64,000 nt of DNA from Cordilura impudica (GCA_963682025.1 OY821519.1:138427429-138491428), one strand, 5' to 3'; positions 1 through 12,020 are shown, numbered from the stretch's first letter. The notes: a model not told the origin generated them from the sequence alone. Program-made: numbers and translations.

Positions 1-249
1 ATCAACATTGGACTGGTAATGACCATCATAATATCAGCTACCATTATCTACTTTATAAGAAGGAAGAAGAGAAATGAAAACCACAAAGATCGAAATAATT
101 CATCCAAAAATAATGTAAAGTCCAATAAAACGGAGCAGAGAATAGAAATTGCAGAGAATGTTCAAATAAGCACCAACCCAAAAACCTCCCTATCATTACC
201 ATCAAGAGGTCCCAAAAACAAGAAGATTCATGACCTTCCATTTTTTTGA
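1..249 (+). pseudogene. Errantivirus env C-terminus (5' part outside window)
   Basis: The frame is open from the first base to a TGA at 247-249. It begins with a hydrophobic membrane segment of about 20 residues (bases 1-50), followed at once by a basic RRKKR stop-transfer run and a Lys/Asn-rich cytoplasmic tail of about 60 residues. A polypurine tract and an LTR-like start follow within 45 bases. This order (membrane anchor, short tail, PPT, LTR) is the usual 3' end of gypsy-type envelope genes. Only the tail is in the window, so intactness of the gene cannot be judged. The family assignment rests on architecture and the AGTTAAC LTR start, not on a sequence match. Confidence 0.6.
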
Positions 250-280
250 AATATGGCTATTCATGCGGGGACGCATGAAC

Positions 281-624
281 TTGAAGGGGGAGGAGTTAAC
301 AACAGAAATACTATAGAACCATAAAAAAAACAACAACAACAGCTACAACAGATAACAACTACAAAACGTGCCAACGCTAAATTGTCAATTCAACAAACAC
401 AAATATTTCAACACAACAACAACTGCAACGAATTGCCCAACAGTAAATTCTCAGACGAAATTTAAGCAACACGCGCAGCAAATAAGTGGCCTGATGGTGG
501 GAAACACAACATCAGCAGTTTTCCAGTATTTTTATTATTATATTTAGAAGTTTTTAATTGTAAATTCTTGCAGTCAGTTTGAAGAGTTTGATAATAAAGG
601 TTTGTTGCTAAAATTAATTAGCAA
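281..624 (+). mobile_element. Polypurine tract and 3' LTR of a gypsy-type errantivirus
   Basis: The purine tract GAAGGGGGAGG (283-293) is followed by AGTTAAC, a start typical of gypsy-group LTRs. The same arrangement (GGG then AGTTAAT) recurs at 47764-47773 in the other errantivirus of this window. An AATAAA signal lies at 593-598. The right edge is placed near the palindrome GTTGCTAA…TTAGCAAC at 603-624 and is approximate, since the 5' LTR is outside the window and cannot be compared. Confidence 0.5.
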
Positions 625-816
625 CATAAAAAAAATATTTTTTTTAACTTTTAATAAAATAAATCCTTAATTTATATAATTGAAAATTTATTTCTATTAT
701 CTGGTTGCCAATTTATATTGGCCATTTTGTTACACAGCTTCCGAAAACATTATAAGATATGTTATTTGCAAACCTTATATCATTAACATTATTTCCTTTG
801 TTCTTCCTTTTTCTAG

Positions 817-953
817 GTTTATCATCACTGCGTTTATGGCAGATATAGTCAAAATCACTTATGTGACAATTATACTGCCTTCGATCAGAGAACACTTACC
901 TGCGAATATGCAAATCAAGTGGATTGTGAAGGATCTGAAAAATACTTTATAAG
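817..953 (+). CDS. Exon of a chitin-binding (CBM14/peritrophin-A) protein
   Basis: A polypyrimidine acceptor ending TTTTTCTAG (to 816) and a strong donor AAG|GTAAGTG (after 953) bound a 137-base exon. Read from 817 it gives 45 codons plus two bases. It shows C-x10-C-x12-C-x7-C with aromatic residues between (YHHCVYGRY…LCDNY, then TCEYANQVDC). This is cysteines 3-6 of a peritrophin-A chitin-binding domain, whose family spacing is C-x9-19-C-x10-14-C-x4-14-C. Cysteines 1-2 and the signal peptide must be in an earlier exon, which I do not see between 625 and 816. The leftover AG joins in phase to the T at 30539. The protein is expected to be secreted and bind chitin in cuticle or peritrophic matrix. 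The specific gene is not recognised. Confidence 0.72.
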
Positions 954-1043
954 GTAAGTGGGTAAAGAGAAATTTTTTTATAAATCTAAATTTGGAACTG
1001 AGAAACATGTATAACCCCGTAAAAAGTATCCAGCCAAATTCAG

Positions 1044-1842
1044 TAGTGGTGGTTGTCAACTACTCTTATTAAGATAAGGTTAAGTAAAAGGTTAAGGTAA
1101 TCTTGATGATTCACACGTACACTTCTTTTTACTCATGGTGGGGTCATCGAAAATAATATGTTCAATTGTAGTTTTTCATTATGATCAGTACATAACTATT
1201 CTGCAACTGAATAAAGAAATAAACCTCACTCTTTTGTTGAGATATCCGATACAGTACAGTGATCAGTTACCAACCCGGTAGGTGATCACCCTCTCCATAA
1301 ATTCCTTCAATTTTCTATTGGTCTCTAAGATATAACGGCAACCCAATAAGATTCTATTGCACAGAATCACTAGATTTACAAAGTTTGAAAAGTTAATCTG
1401 CTACACATTTACGTCCTGCACACTTGTGACTATGTATCTAAATTTATTTGACGTTTTTATTGCTTTCTAGCTCTTACAGATTATCGTTATAATGTAAAAC
1501 TACTATCAATTTTAAATATTACTTCGAGGGCTTTTGCCGCGGCTTGAGTACCCACAAATTTCACAATTCCTAGCGTATTAAAACCATACTTACTTATATA
1601 CTTACATGCAGCAACAACAGAGCATTTTTTACTCAAAACTAATTCTTAAAAAGCAGCAAATTTATTTTCAAATCCCTATAAATATTTTAAAACCTTTCGT
1701 GTGTTTATTTGTTTGTGTTTTTTTTTTTTTTGTAAGCTGAAGCTGGAAGTGACTATGGTACCTACATAAATTATAAACATTAATTAAAAAATGCTTTTTC
1801 AATGCTACTAATAACACTGTGGAACATTTTTGGGATTATTGT
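1044..1842. other. Intronic spacer, no gene seen
   Basis: This AT-rich sequence lies between the CBM14 exon and the first transposon. It has short homopolymer runs, including a T tract near 1719-1732, and no convincing coding frame or repeat pair. By the exon model it is intron of the chitin-binding gene. Confidence 0.5.
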
Positions 1843-2606
1843 CTGGGGGGTGAGAAATTCCAAGTCAGGATGATGGTACTAGGTCAGTATAGTGAAACCC
1901 TCAAAGGGTTTGGCGTTCGAATGTGTCAGTTTTTTTTTATGACCTTTTAAATTTTTTCCTTATCTTGATGTTTTTTTGCTTAGTTGTAACATTTTGGCAA
2001 AAACGTAGTTTAACATAACTCGAGAACCACTTGTCCGATTTTGATGAAACAAACTCAAAAAAATTTAGAATTACAATTTCTTTAATCCGTTCATATAACG
2101 TTTTTCTTTATAATCAACAGTTTTGCCGGTAAAAATAAATTTGTGGAGAAAAAAAAAATATTTTTTTGCCTAAAAATTAAAATTTTTTTTTTAAATTCAT
2201 AAAAAATCCAAAACAGGAAAAAGGATCAAGTGTTATTAATTTCGTGTAAAGTCACATAACCTATAAACAAAATGCGACATAGATCATAGAAATCGATTAA
2301 CGCGTTCTGCTTTTATTTACAATTAAATGAAGGTACCCCATTTTGACAAGAATATTGATATTTGTTTTTATTCAAAAAAGTGTCATTTATCGCCTTTTTT
2401 ATAAATTTTATTTTTATTTATTTTAATAAATATTGCCTAGACTTTTTCGATGGTGGTTATTCGGGACTAGTGGCATCGCATTCATCGCTATCATCAGTTT
2501 CTGAACCACACATAATGTCAATGTGTCACTCCACTGTTGGCCCTTCTGCATCTCCTAAAAATTCTTTATCATCAAGATCATCCTTGTCTTGCCACACAAG
2601 CTTACT

Positions 2607-3076
2607 TCACCAGCAAATTTCCACAATTATTGCACTCGGCGACTTTTTGCCTCTATATCTGTAAGTTTTTGTTTTATTAAAATGAGTTTGAAATAATAAA
2701 AAATCAGTATTACCTCATTTCAAATGGCATAGCAACTTGATGATAGCATTCACCTTGTTCATAAGATTCGGTAGCCAATTGTTTGCTGAAGTAGTCCAGA
2801 TGATGATGTAAATAATTAATTTTCAAGGACATGTGGACACCAATTTCCGAGAATGTTCTTAACATCCTTGCGACAGACACATCGTAGTTGTTAGAACGAT
2901 GCTTTCCCAACAAGCCTTCTATTACTTCTTTGATTGCCTGCCATGCATTCAATTCAGCGTCAATCAGAAGATTGTTGAATGCGTCACTTTTAATCAGCTT
3001 TCGTATATCTGGACCATTTAGTACGCCTGATTGGAAAAAATTAATTTGTTGTGACGGTGATCTGTTTTGCGCTTTA
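2607..3076 (-). pseudogene. C-terminal exons of the same transposase-like protein
   Basis: There are two exons on the minus strand. Exon one runs 3076-2714 after an acceptor ending TTGTTACAG, and exon two 2658-2607 after ACTTACAG. The donor is GAG|GTAATA at 2713, and the codon across the junction is AG|A. The product contains NGPDIRKLI, GNHR-like GKHRSNNY, MSLKINYLHHHLDYF and YEQGECYHQ. After splicing it continues RYRGKKSP…ICW and stops. The order matches the C-terminus of the arthropod family that carries DWRLFIDSSK. The intron (2659-2713) is only 55 bases, normal for a fly. This half is separated from the N-terminal half by the 2.2-kb repeat. Confidence 0.65.
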
Positions 3077-3139
3077 CTGTAACAAAAGAATTTCTGTTAC
3101 AAGCAGAATAAGAAAGAAGAAAAAAATAATAACCTTGAT

Positions 3140-5337
3140 CTTGAAATTATTTTCAAGTTCAAGTATGTACATATAAACAACACCTTATATGGTAATAGGT
3201 TGATGGCATTTTTTTTAGCAAACTGATTTATGGCGTTTTGTTCTCTTCATTTTGTTGTATTAAATCATGAACACATTCATATGCAATCATGCTGGTCAAA
3301 CCACGTAATTTCTTGCATTGATCTCACTTGCTCTCATAGTCATATATGAGTGGGAGTGTTATAAATACTAGAGAATATTATGAATGCATATGAATGTTCT
3401 CAATGAATTGGTGGTGATTTTGTTTGTTTAATAAACCGGTTTTTATCTGCAGAGGAATGAATGAAGAAGTTTAGCTTGATTAACAAGACATTTAAAATTA
3501 AACAGAGAGTTGAAGTTTTGTTTTTGAACGTAAAGGTTGAGGAAAAACCCTCTTAAAATTAAATTTAAAATGTAGTGATAAAGAAGGTTGAGGAAAAACC
3601 TCTTAAAATTAAAAATATAGATTAAGTGGAAATTTAAATGTAGTGTAAGGACGGTTAAAACAAAAAAAAAATTTAGAAAGTAAGAACTTAAAATAAACTT
3701 TAAGAAAAGAAATAAAACTTTACATGTTACATAACTAAAGAAATTGTGGAAGAACATTTTTAAAGAAACTTAAAATTAAATTATATTTAAGAACTTAAAT
3801 ACTGTTCAGAAAAGAAAAGAAGGTTTAAAAAAAAATAAATAATTGAAAAATAATATAAAAATATAAAACAACACAAGTTGATTAAACCAAATTAAGGAAT
3901 TATAAACATTTTGTATGGAAATCAGCAACAATATCGTTATTAATGCAGCTATGGCCGATTTTTTTTAATTACATATTGCGACACACAACCACGGCGTCTG
4001 GCGGCAGCAGCTTCATCCTCAACACCTACAACCATATGGCGGTAATTAAAAGACACTAATTAAAATGTTTTCTTAAATCTAAATTAAATAAATTTTCTAA
4101 GATTTGTCTAACTATAAATTAAAATTATTTTTTTTAAAGATTTTTCTAATTATGAATCAAAATTTTTTTCTAATTATAAATTTAAACTAAATATCAAATA
4201 TTTTTAGATATGAGGTTTGCTAATATTAAAATTGTTCTACTATTAAAAATTTTTTCTACTATTAAAAAAAATTTTTTTTTATTAAAATTTAAAAATTTTC
4301 CTATATATAAATTAAAAATTTTCCTATATATATAAATTAAAAATTTTTGCTAAACAAAACTTAAAATTTTTCCTATATATAAATTAAAATTTTATATATA
4401 TATATATGTAAGTAAAATACAGTGAAACATACAAATTTGTCACCACTACCTTAAATTAAAATAAAATATCTTGGAAATGAGAATTTTTTTTGAACTTGCC
4501 TTTAAGTAAAATTACTTTAAAATTCAACTATACATTTTTACTATGAAATTAAAAATTTTATAAATCTACACATTAAAATCTCGCTAAGATTTAATTTTTA
4601 TTTAACCAAAATTTCTTTTAGAGGTTAAACAAAAATTTTTCCAAAATGTAAATAAATTTTCTAAAATTTAAATACAATATTTTTATGATATAAGATTTGA
4701 CTAAAAATGTAAATAAAAAAATAAATTTTTTTGTCTAGATATGAAATTGTCTACAATTTAAATTTTCTTACATTTAAAACTTATCCTAAAATTGAATTTT
4801 TCTAATCCTAAAATTTTTAATTATAAAATTTAAACAAAAATTTTTCTAATGCTAAAATTAAAGCTAAAATTAAGCTAAAATTAAATAGTGCTAAAATTCA
4901 AAATGCTAAAATTAAAATTTAAAAAAAAAAAACAAAACTTTAAAATTTTCCTAAAATTAAAATTTGGCTATAAATAAAATTTTGCTAAAATATATTTAAA
5001 AAAAAAAAAAATATAAAATAAATTTTGCTAAATATATAATTTTAAATACCCTTAAAATGAAGGGTAAATAAAAACTGTAATATTTATAACCCAATGTAGA
5101 AAGCCGAACCAAACCAAACTCTTGTCATTGAGTGGGTTACCTCCAATTGAGATGGAGTCGAGGTAACATGGTAGGGAGGGCAAAAGGGGCAGAACACCTA
5201 GTCCCCAATCCCAAGGTAAGTATGGCCATCCATCCATTTAGCATCCGTTTAAATTGACAGTTTTTTTTTAATCGCACGTGAAAATCTGTAGTGCGGTTTC
5301 CCTGGGCCTGAGCAAGACCCCACCCATCCGGCGACCA
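3140..5337 (-). repeat. 2.2-kb AT-rich interspersed repeat, copy 1 (inverted relative to copy 2)
   Basis: The 5337-5050 end matches 43620-43870 in the opposite orientation. Shared marks are CCCAGGGAAACCGCACTACA, the 'atggatggatggccatacttacctt' stretch, and a GTTACCTC/GAGGTAAC hairpin at 5136-5167. Both copies then run into about 1 kb of degenerate TAAAATTTTAATTTTA-like sequence (3950-5050) and end with a related 'accatata(a/c)ggtgttgttta' motif near 3190. No coding frame was found. It replaces the middle of the transposase gene. Confidence 0.6.
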
Positions 5338-6193
5338 TACTATAGGCGATTGGAACTGAAGGTTTTTTATTGGTCTTATGCAGTAAAACCGCCTTCAAGC
5401 TGAGTTTTGAACTGTCAATAAATAATCTCCAGTCATCTGCTTCATATTTTATTTCCATTGCGTCCATCAATTTTCCTACATCCGGGCAATATGCAGAAGT
5501 TTTTTCATCATTCACAATGAATAAAATTTGGAGTGCTGCCTGACGACTTCGATAAGCTGTGACTTTCACACCGGGTGCCAACAAATTGTTTGATTTCAAA
5601 ATGGAAGCCAGCTCTTCCGATTTATGCTGTGTTAATTCCAACTTGGCAACAATTGAATCAAGCTAATTTTGATTTATTAAAATTGGCTCATTGGATACTG
5701 ATGGCTCATATGGGGGATCATCACGTGCATGATATGTCGGAGCAGTCGTAGAAGAGAAAATATCTGGGCTAGAAGCTTTTGGCACAGGAATATGGTCCGA
5801 ATGAGGCAATGGTGTTGCGGCACTTGCAACACCAACGTAATTATACGATTTTCTTATCCTTTTTGCGGCTCCTTTATTCGCACATGCATAGCAATTCAAT
5901 GGATTGTGACCTTCGCCAGGATTAGTCCAAGTCATTGGGATACCGAATGGCATACTTTCACGTCTTCTATTTTTCCAATCCATTAGATGGTTGTAGCAGC
6001 TTTTACACACTATATTTGGTACCCAATTTTCGTTCACTATAACATTTTGGTTGAAGTACATCTCGTATGTTTGAACAAAATCAGTACTGAAATTTCCCCT
6101 TTTTTTATGTGTTGAGACATATTGACCACAGCAGTAGCAAAAGCTATTTATATCTGGCTTGCACAGTTCCATATTCTGTTCACTTTTGTTCAC
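5337..6193 (-). pseudogene. N-terminal half of transposase-like protein (zinc-finger + 'DWRLFIDSSK' family)
   Basis: The start is at 6193. Residues ~18-95 hold paired cysteines (CYCCGQ, CKSCYNH, CYACANKG) that look like a zinc-binding N-terminal module. A Pro/Ser-rich linker follows, then a segment with LTQHKSEELASILKSNNLL and the hallmark DDWRLFIDSSK…VLLHKTN. From memory of the family this is the N-terminal half of a large uncharacterised protein encoded by multicopy elements in arthropods. A single in-frame TAG near 5663-5665 interrupts the frame; the reading frame is the same on both sides. The homology stops abruptly at about 5337, where the 2.2-kb AT-rich repeat begins. The middle portion of the family protein is absent from the window. 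Confidence 0.7.
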
Positions 6194-6891
6194 TTTTGAA
6201 AAACTGGAGAAAAATCACTTTTACTGTTCGCGTTCGTCGGCACTTGTTGAATGACAAAAATCACAGAACCAGTGTGAGAAAGAGAAGAAGTATAATGACA
6301 ATGCATGTTTTATGTGAACATTACAGAACCAGTGTTGCCACATCAATATTTCTCTTTTAGTACAGTAGAAATATATGAGAGAGTTCGGCTTGTGAGTGTC
6401 AACGTTTTCTCCAAATAATGTTGTGCATATCTGGAGCAAATTTTTGAAATTCATACATTTACCTAATTGTGAATAAATGAGAAACGCGTGCATCGATTTT
6501 CATGATCTATGCCTTTTTTTGCTCATGAGTTATGTGACTTTACGCGAAAGTAATTAGTTTTGGCACTTTTTTCCATTTTGGATTTTTTATATATTTAAAA
6601 AAAAAAAATATTTAAATTTTTAGGCAACAAATTCTTTTTTCCCTTCATACATTCATTTTTAACTTCGAAAGTGTTACACATATAGGAAAACGGTATAGAA
6701 ACAGATTAGAGAAATTGTAATTCTTAATGTTTCTAAATTTGTTTCATCAAAATCGTACAAGTGGTTCTCGAGTTATGTTAAACTACGTTTTTGCCAAAAT
6801 GTTAAAAGGTCATACGAACGCCAAACCCTTTGAGGGTTTTACTATACTGACCTAGTACCATCACCCTGACTTGGAATTTCTCACCCCCCAG

Positions 6892-7318
6892 ATTGGCTGT
6901 TGTACTGTGTAATCATAAACGAACGGGATTTGACATAACGTTTACTATTACGCATGTTCTTAGGATTGAAAGAGGAGCGTGGTATAAACCATAAAAAAAA
7001 TATTATGAACGGCTAACTCGGCTCCACTCAAACATTTCAATACCAAATTCAAAACAATCTGAAATTATATTCATTCAGTGATTTCCCAGCGTTACAAATC
7101 TGGTAGTTCATTTGAGGAACGAAGAGCGAAAGAGTCTCCAGACCACAGAAAACTAATATGACGACTTTCTTTGAGTTGTGTGGAGTTTACGATTTCGCAA
7201 AACCCCGTTATATGCCGAAGTACCTCTATACTAAACATGGAACACATCTCAAAAATATGGAAGCATCGAAGAATAGCAAACAGTCTTGAATTAAGGTAAT
7301 GGGACGCTCTTAGTTTTA
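6892..7318. other. Spacer between two DNA transposons, nothing recognised
   Basis: This is unique-looking sequence with moderate base composition. The only open frame (7092-7325, minus) has no recognisable motif and runs into the next transposon end, so it is not called as a gene. Confidence 0.45.
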
Positions 7319-8253
7319 TGTACATTAGGGTTGCCCTTTATTATATGGAGGGGAAAAAATTGTTCGAATTTAAAGTCTCAGTCCCTAGATATATGCGAAT
7401 AGCAAAAAACTGAGAAATACAAAGTTTTGGGTCTATCAAAAAAAATTTAATGTGCCTCAACGCGACTGAAAATTTCAAGTGTGTTTATATGAGGAAAATA
7501 TGACTTTTTTTCAGATTTTACGAAAATTATTCTATAGTTTAATTTTTTCGACAAGTTGTTATATGAATCGATATCAGTACTAAATTATCTTTTTAAAAAG
7601 CTACATAACTTCAAAATCGAATAAGAACTCGCCAAGAAATAACAAATGCCTCAGACCACTTTTGTGCCAAAAAACTCTAGGTCATGAAATGTGATGAACA
7701 TTTTTTCAACTTTAACAAATTGATTAAAGCCATAACTTTTTTCGGTCTCTATTCCTATAAGTACTCAGATATGAAATATTTTTTTATTAACACGTTGTTT
7801 ACCTATCGCTAAATGAGACCAAAGATGGAAAATTTTTTTGATAAAATTTTGAAAACTCCTTTTTTAAGTTTTAAAAAATTATCTTAAACAAAAATTCAAA
7901 AAATAGATCTGGCACTTTAAAGTTTTGTTAAATATATGTTATGAATTAGCTGTGTGAATTTATATGTAAATTCCCCTGCCAGAAGTTTTTTTTACAAAGA
8001 ATTTTTTTCCGGATTTCAAGAAAAAGGAGTTTTTTGTGAAATATTTAGTAAATGTACTCTTTCTAAATAATTTGTATCAAAAATTGATCAGTTTTCTACT
8101 TTTAAATATTATATTTTATCTTAATAGCCTAGGCTTTCTGAAAAAAATAATATGACCCCAAATTAAACTATAGAACGAAATTTTCGTAAAATCTGAAAAA
8201 AGTCTTATTTTCCCCACATAAACACACTTGAAATTTTCAGTCGCGTTGAGTAT

Positions 8254-8288
<35 letters not shown>

Positions 8289-8340
8289 TTCAGTCTATAG
8301 TCTTACAGACTACTAAAAGTATACATTTATATTATAATTT

Positions 8341-8354
8341 ATATACATATATAA
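8341..8354. repeat. Left target-site duplication of the LOA-type LINE
   Basis: ATATACATATATAA here is identical to 12021-12034, immediately after the LINE's 3' end. It marks a target-primed insertion into the CR1-like LINE. Confidence 0.8.
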
Positions 8355-11300
8355 ATGATGCGGCTCCTACAGATAAATCTTCACCACTGTAAAGCAGCAA
8401 CGGCTGCATTGCTGGTTCGCCTGACGACAGGCGGAGTAGACATAGTCTTCATCCAAGAGCCCTGGGTTTGTGGTGGCAGGGTTTGCGGATTGAAGACTCC
8501 TAATTATAAGGTACACCAAGGACCTGCATTTTGGCGAGGAACAGTTTTAATATTTTCTTGTTATCTAATTTCAGTGACAGAGATGTAACAGCGGCTAGCC
8601 TGGAGTTAGATGGTAAATAAATCTGGCTCGCCTCCGCCTATTTTTGCGATCCTGGGCCTATTCCCCCGGACAGCGTGGCAAATCTGATCCGGAGGGCCGA
8701 AGGGACTGCACACCAACTAGTGCTGTGCTGTGACGTCAATGCGCATCCTCCGATCTGGGGAAGTACGGACATAAACGAAAGAGGTGAGTTGCTTTTTGAG
8801 TTTTTACTTAGTACTAACCTGTATATATGTAACAAGGGAAATGAACCGACCTTTGTGACTAGTATTAGAAGGGAGGTTCTTGACGCTACCTTTGCATCAG
8901 ATACACTATTTGACAAAATTTATGGTTGGGGAGGTGTTGGATGACCACTCCTTTTCTGACCATCGCTATATCGAATTCTTACTTAGAGAAAAGGACCCAA
9001 CGGAGAGTGTCCCCAGGAATCTGAAGAGGACAGATTGGGTTAAGTATAGGAAAACCTTTGCTGTGTTATTGGAAACAATACCGTTAACCGAACCGCGCAA
9101 TTCTGCGGACATTGATTGTCTTGTGGATCATATTACGACGGTTTTTAACAAGTCTTTAGATTCTTCTTGTCCAGTGGCAAGGCCTAAGGGCAAGAAGAAA
9201 CCACCATGGTGCTCTAGCGAGCTGCAGCAGGGTAGCGACTCCTGCAAAAAACTCTTTAACAAGGCAAAGTCTTCAAGAGCGGACGAGGATTGGTCGGCGT
9301 ACAAGCTGCAGCTTAGGACCTATAAGAAGAAGATTAGAACGGCAAAATGCGATTCTTGGAAAAAATTTTGTGATAACATAGGGGACGTTTCCGAGGCATC
9401 CAGGCTGCGAAAGGTTCTGGCTTCTACCCCTCACAGATTAGGCTATTTGAAGGATCCAGTGGGGGTGTGGACCACCTCCAGTGAAGAATCACTTAGCTTG
9501 CTACTGGACACCCATTTTCCGGGCAATTCTCATACGTCACTACAGGCGTTGGAATACTCTGACGCTAGCACGGCGGACATTGCTTCGGAGATAGTTAATG
9601 TACCAACATTGACCTGCGCGATTAAAAGCTTCAAACCTTACAAATCTCCGGGACCTGACGGTATCATTCCAGCTGAATTGCAGCATGTGTCGGACTACAT
9701 TTCCCCTTGGCTATGCAGTCTTTTTACTTGCTGCATAAACACAGCGTATATTCCTTTGAAATGGAGGGAGACAAGAGTGGTGTTCATTCCAAAAGCTGGA
9801 AAGAGCTCACACACTGTCCCAAAGGATTTCAGACCAATAAGCCTATCATCGTTCCTATTGAAGACAATGGAGCGTATGATAGACTCTTACTTACGTAGAA
9901 TTATTGACCCTAAACTGCTATCAACGACGCAACATGCCTACAGCAAGGGAAGGTCAACTGAAACAGCTCTACACGAGCTTGTAGGTACCATAGAGAAATC
10001 GCTCTCGGCAGGAGAATACACTACGACAGCCTTTTTGGATATAGAAGGGGCTTTTAACAACATCACACCGGACTCGATAATAGCGGCACTATCTAGTGTA
10101 GGAGTGAATTCTGTGATCATCTCATTGATTGGAAATCTGCTTGTCAACAGGCGGATAACGTCTAAACTGGGAACGTCGGAAATATCCCGATTTGTGAACA
10201 GGGGAACGCCACAAGGTGGCGTTCTATCACCACTTCTCTGGAACTTGGCGCTAAACCCAGTGCTAGTATCGTTGGAGGGGCAAGGCTGCAGCGTAGTCGC
10301 ATATGCTGACGACGTGGCCATGGCCGTAAATGGGAAGTTTCTATCTACAATTAGAGATATCCTGCAACGGGCTCTCACAGAGCTATCTATCTGGGCAAGG
10401 GGTCGCGGTCTGGGGATTAATCCGACCAAAACGGAACTTGTTCCTTTCACTAGGAAGTATAAGATCCCTACCTTCGATCCCATTTCTCTCAACGGCACTG
10501 AAATCGTCTTCTCTGATGGAGCCAAGTATCTTGGCGTATTCCTGGACAGGAAGCTGAACTTCAGACGGAATTTGGAGGAGCGGGTGAAGAAGGCGACTAT
10601 AGCTTTATACTCCTGTAAGAAGGCCATTGGTAAGCGATGGGGCTTTAGTCCGAAAATTGCTCACTGGATCTATACAGCGGTGGTCCGTCCAATACTCCTG
10701 TACGGAGTCATCGCCTGGTGGCCTTCTCCAAAGCAGGCCACCAATAACAACCTTCTCGCAAGGGTACAGAGAATGGCTTCCATGTGCATCACTGGAGCCC
10801 TTCGTACTACACCTTCGGATGCCTTGAACATCCTATTACACCTAATACCACTGGACATATTAGGGAAGCAGTCGGCGGCCTCATCGGCCATTCGATTAAG
10901 AAGCACACTACAATGGCGGGGCTACAATTGTGGCCACGGGGTGATCCTGAATGACAGGAACTTGCCATTGAACGTGGATTACACTACTCCAAGGAGCGTA
11001 TTTGAGCGTCACTACTGTACACTAATACCGACCAGGGAATCTTGGCCTGGGAGGACACCAGGCAGTAGGCGTTCCGTAAATTTCTATACTGACGGATCGA
11101 AATTGTGCGGTCAGGTTGGTTTTGGAGTCTATTCAGGGGAGCTTGGACTAAATCTGGCTCGAAGGTTACCAGACCACTGTAGTGTATATCAGGCAGAGGT
11201 ACTGGCAATAAAGGAGGTTGCTGACTGGTTGGGTCGGAATATTCTGTCTACGACCGCAGTCAACATCTATTCTGATAGTCAAGCCGCGGTAAAATCCATG

Positions 11301-11924
11301 CGATCAATGTTCCTGAAAACGAGAACCGCCCTTAGCTGCCGCACGTCCTTAAATGAGATGGCCAAGCAGTTTGACATCAGGCTCATATGGGTCCCAGGGA
11401 ACAGGAACATACCGGGAAACTGCAAAGCGGATGAGCTGGCAAGACAGGGTACTACCTTATAGGTTCCAGCGGACTTGGAATGTGTTGGTACACTGGAATC
11501 GTGCAAGCTTGAACTTCGGCTTCGCAACGCTGGCATAACGAATAACAGATGGGCTAATGGATTAACGTGTAGGATCACAAGACAAATCTGGCCTGCTCTG
11601 AATCGAAAGCGTACAAATGCGCTATTATCACTCCCCCGTGGGGAGATCTCAACAGTAGTTGCTGTTGTTACTGGGCACTGCCTTATAGGGAGACACGCTG
11701 AGCGCCTTAAGGTCTCGTCAAATGATTTCTGTCGTAGCTGCTTGGATGTGGAGGAGGTAGAGAGCGTAGAACACTTCCTCTGCCACTGCCCGGCGCTATC
11801 CAGAACAAGTCTACGGACATTGGGATCGCCGTTTCTTCACGATCTCTCTGACCTCTCAAACGTGGAAATTTCACATCTTAGGGGCTTCATCAGAAGATCG
11901 AACTGGTTCTTCGGTGGGGACTGA
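8355..11924 (+). pseudogene. LOA-type ORF2: endonuclease, reverse transcriptase, RNase H, zinc knuckle
   Basis: Domains in order: APE endonuclease (8355-8990) with LQINLHH, IQEPWV, CDVNAHPPIWGS and SDHRYIEF; RT (about 9600-10700) with SPGPDGI, FRPISLSSF, FLDIEGAFNN, GTPQGGVLSPLLW and AYADDVAMA; RNase H (about 11080-11460) with FYTDGSK, YQAEVLAI, YSDSQAAV and ADELARQG; and a C-terminal CRSC…H…C zinc knuckle (about 11730-11790). Frame breaks lie near 8555 and 8920. A nonsense codon lies near 8616 and another TAG at 11460-11462. The central 860-codon stretch (8880-11462) is open, so the copy is fairly young but not functional. Confidence 0.85.
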
Positions 11925-12020
11925 GGGGAACACCCATTCGTCCCGTGGTATCACAACGGACCCCAGAGTCTAAGTGTGTTGGTCCTTGGATCAGCAGCCA
12001 CTTCCAACCTAACCTAACCT
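8355..12020 (+). mobile_element. LOA-type non-LTR retrotransposon, 5'-truncated
   Basis: The element starts at the ATG of the endonuclease domain, so ORF1 and the 5' UTR are lost. It ends with the simple 3' tail CCAACCTAACCTAACCT. Identical 14-bp target duplications flank it (8341-8354 and 12021-12034). Endonuclease, RT and RNase H in one ORF place it in the LOA/I-like group rather than jockey, which lacks RNase H. Confidence 0.78.

Larger units (their letters stand above)
1843..6891 (-). mobile_element. 5-kb DNA transposon with ~450-bp terminal inverted repeats
   Basis: The ends are inverted copies: CTGGGGGGTGAGAAATTCCA at 1843 and its reverse complement ending at 6891. The match continues inward with small indels to about 2330 and about 6440, so the TIRs are roughly 450-490 bp. 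A disrupted transposase-like gene lies on the minus strand between them. No exact target-site duplication is evident; flanking ATTATTGT and ATTGGCTG agree only in part. The gene family is widespread in arthropod genomes, but I cannot assign it to a named superfamily. Confidence 0.8.

Noticed and set aside
680..952. 90-codon frame beginning at 680
   Set aside because: It reads the CBM14 exon in another frame; the cysteine pattern and splice sites support the frame starting at 817 instead.
2362..2664. 100-codon open frame on the + strand
   Set aside because: It lies opposite the spliced C-terminal exon of the minus-strand transposase and next to a TIR; its Ser/His-rich composition is the shadow of that gene.
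9938..10627. 229-codon minus-strand frame
   Set aside because: Antisense shadow of the LOA-type reverse transcriptase; no motif of its own.
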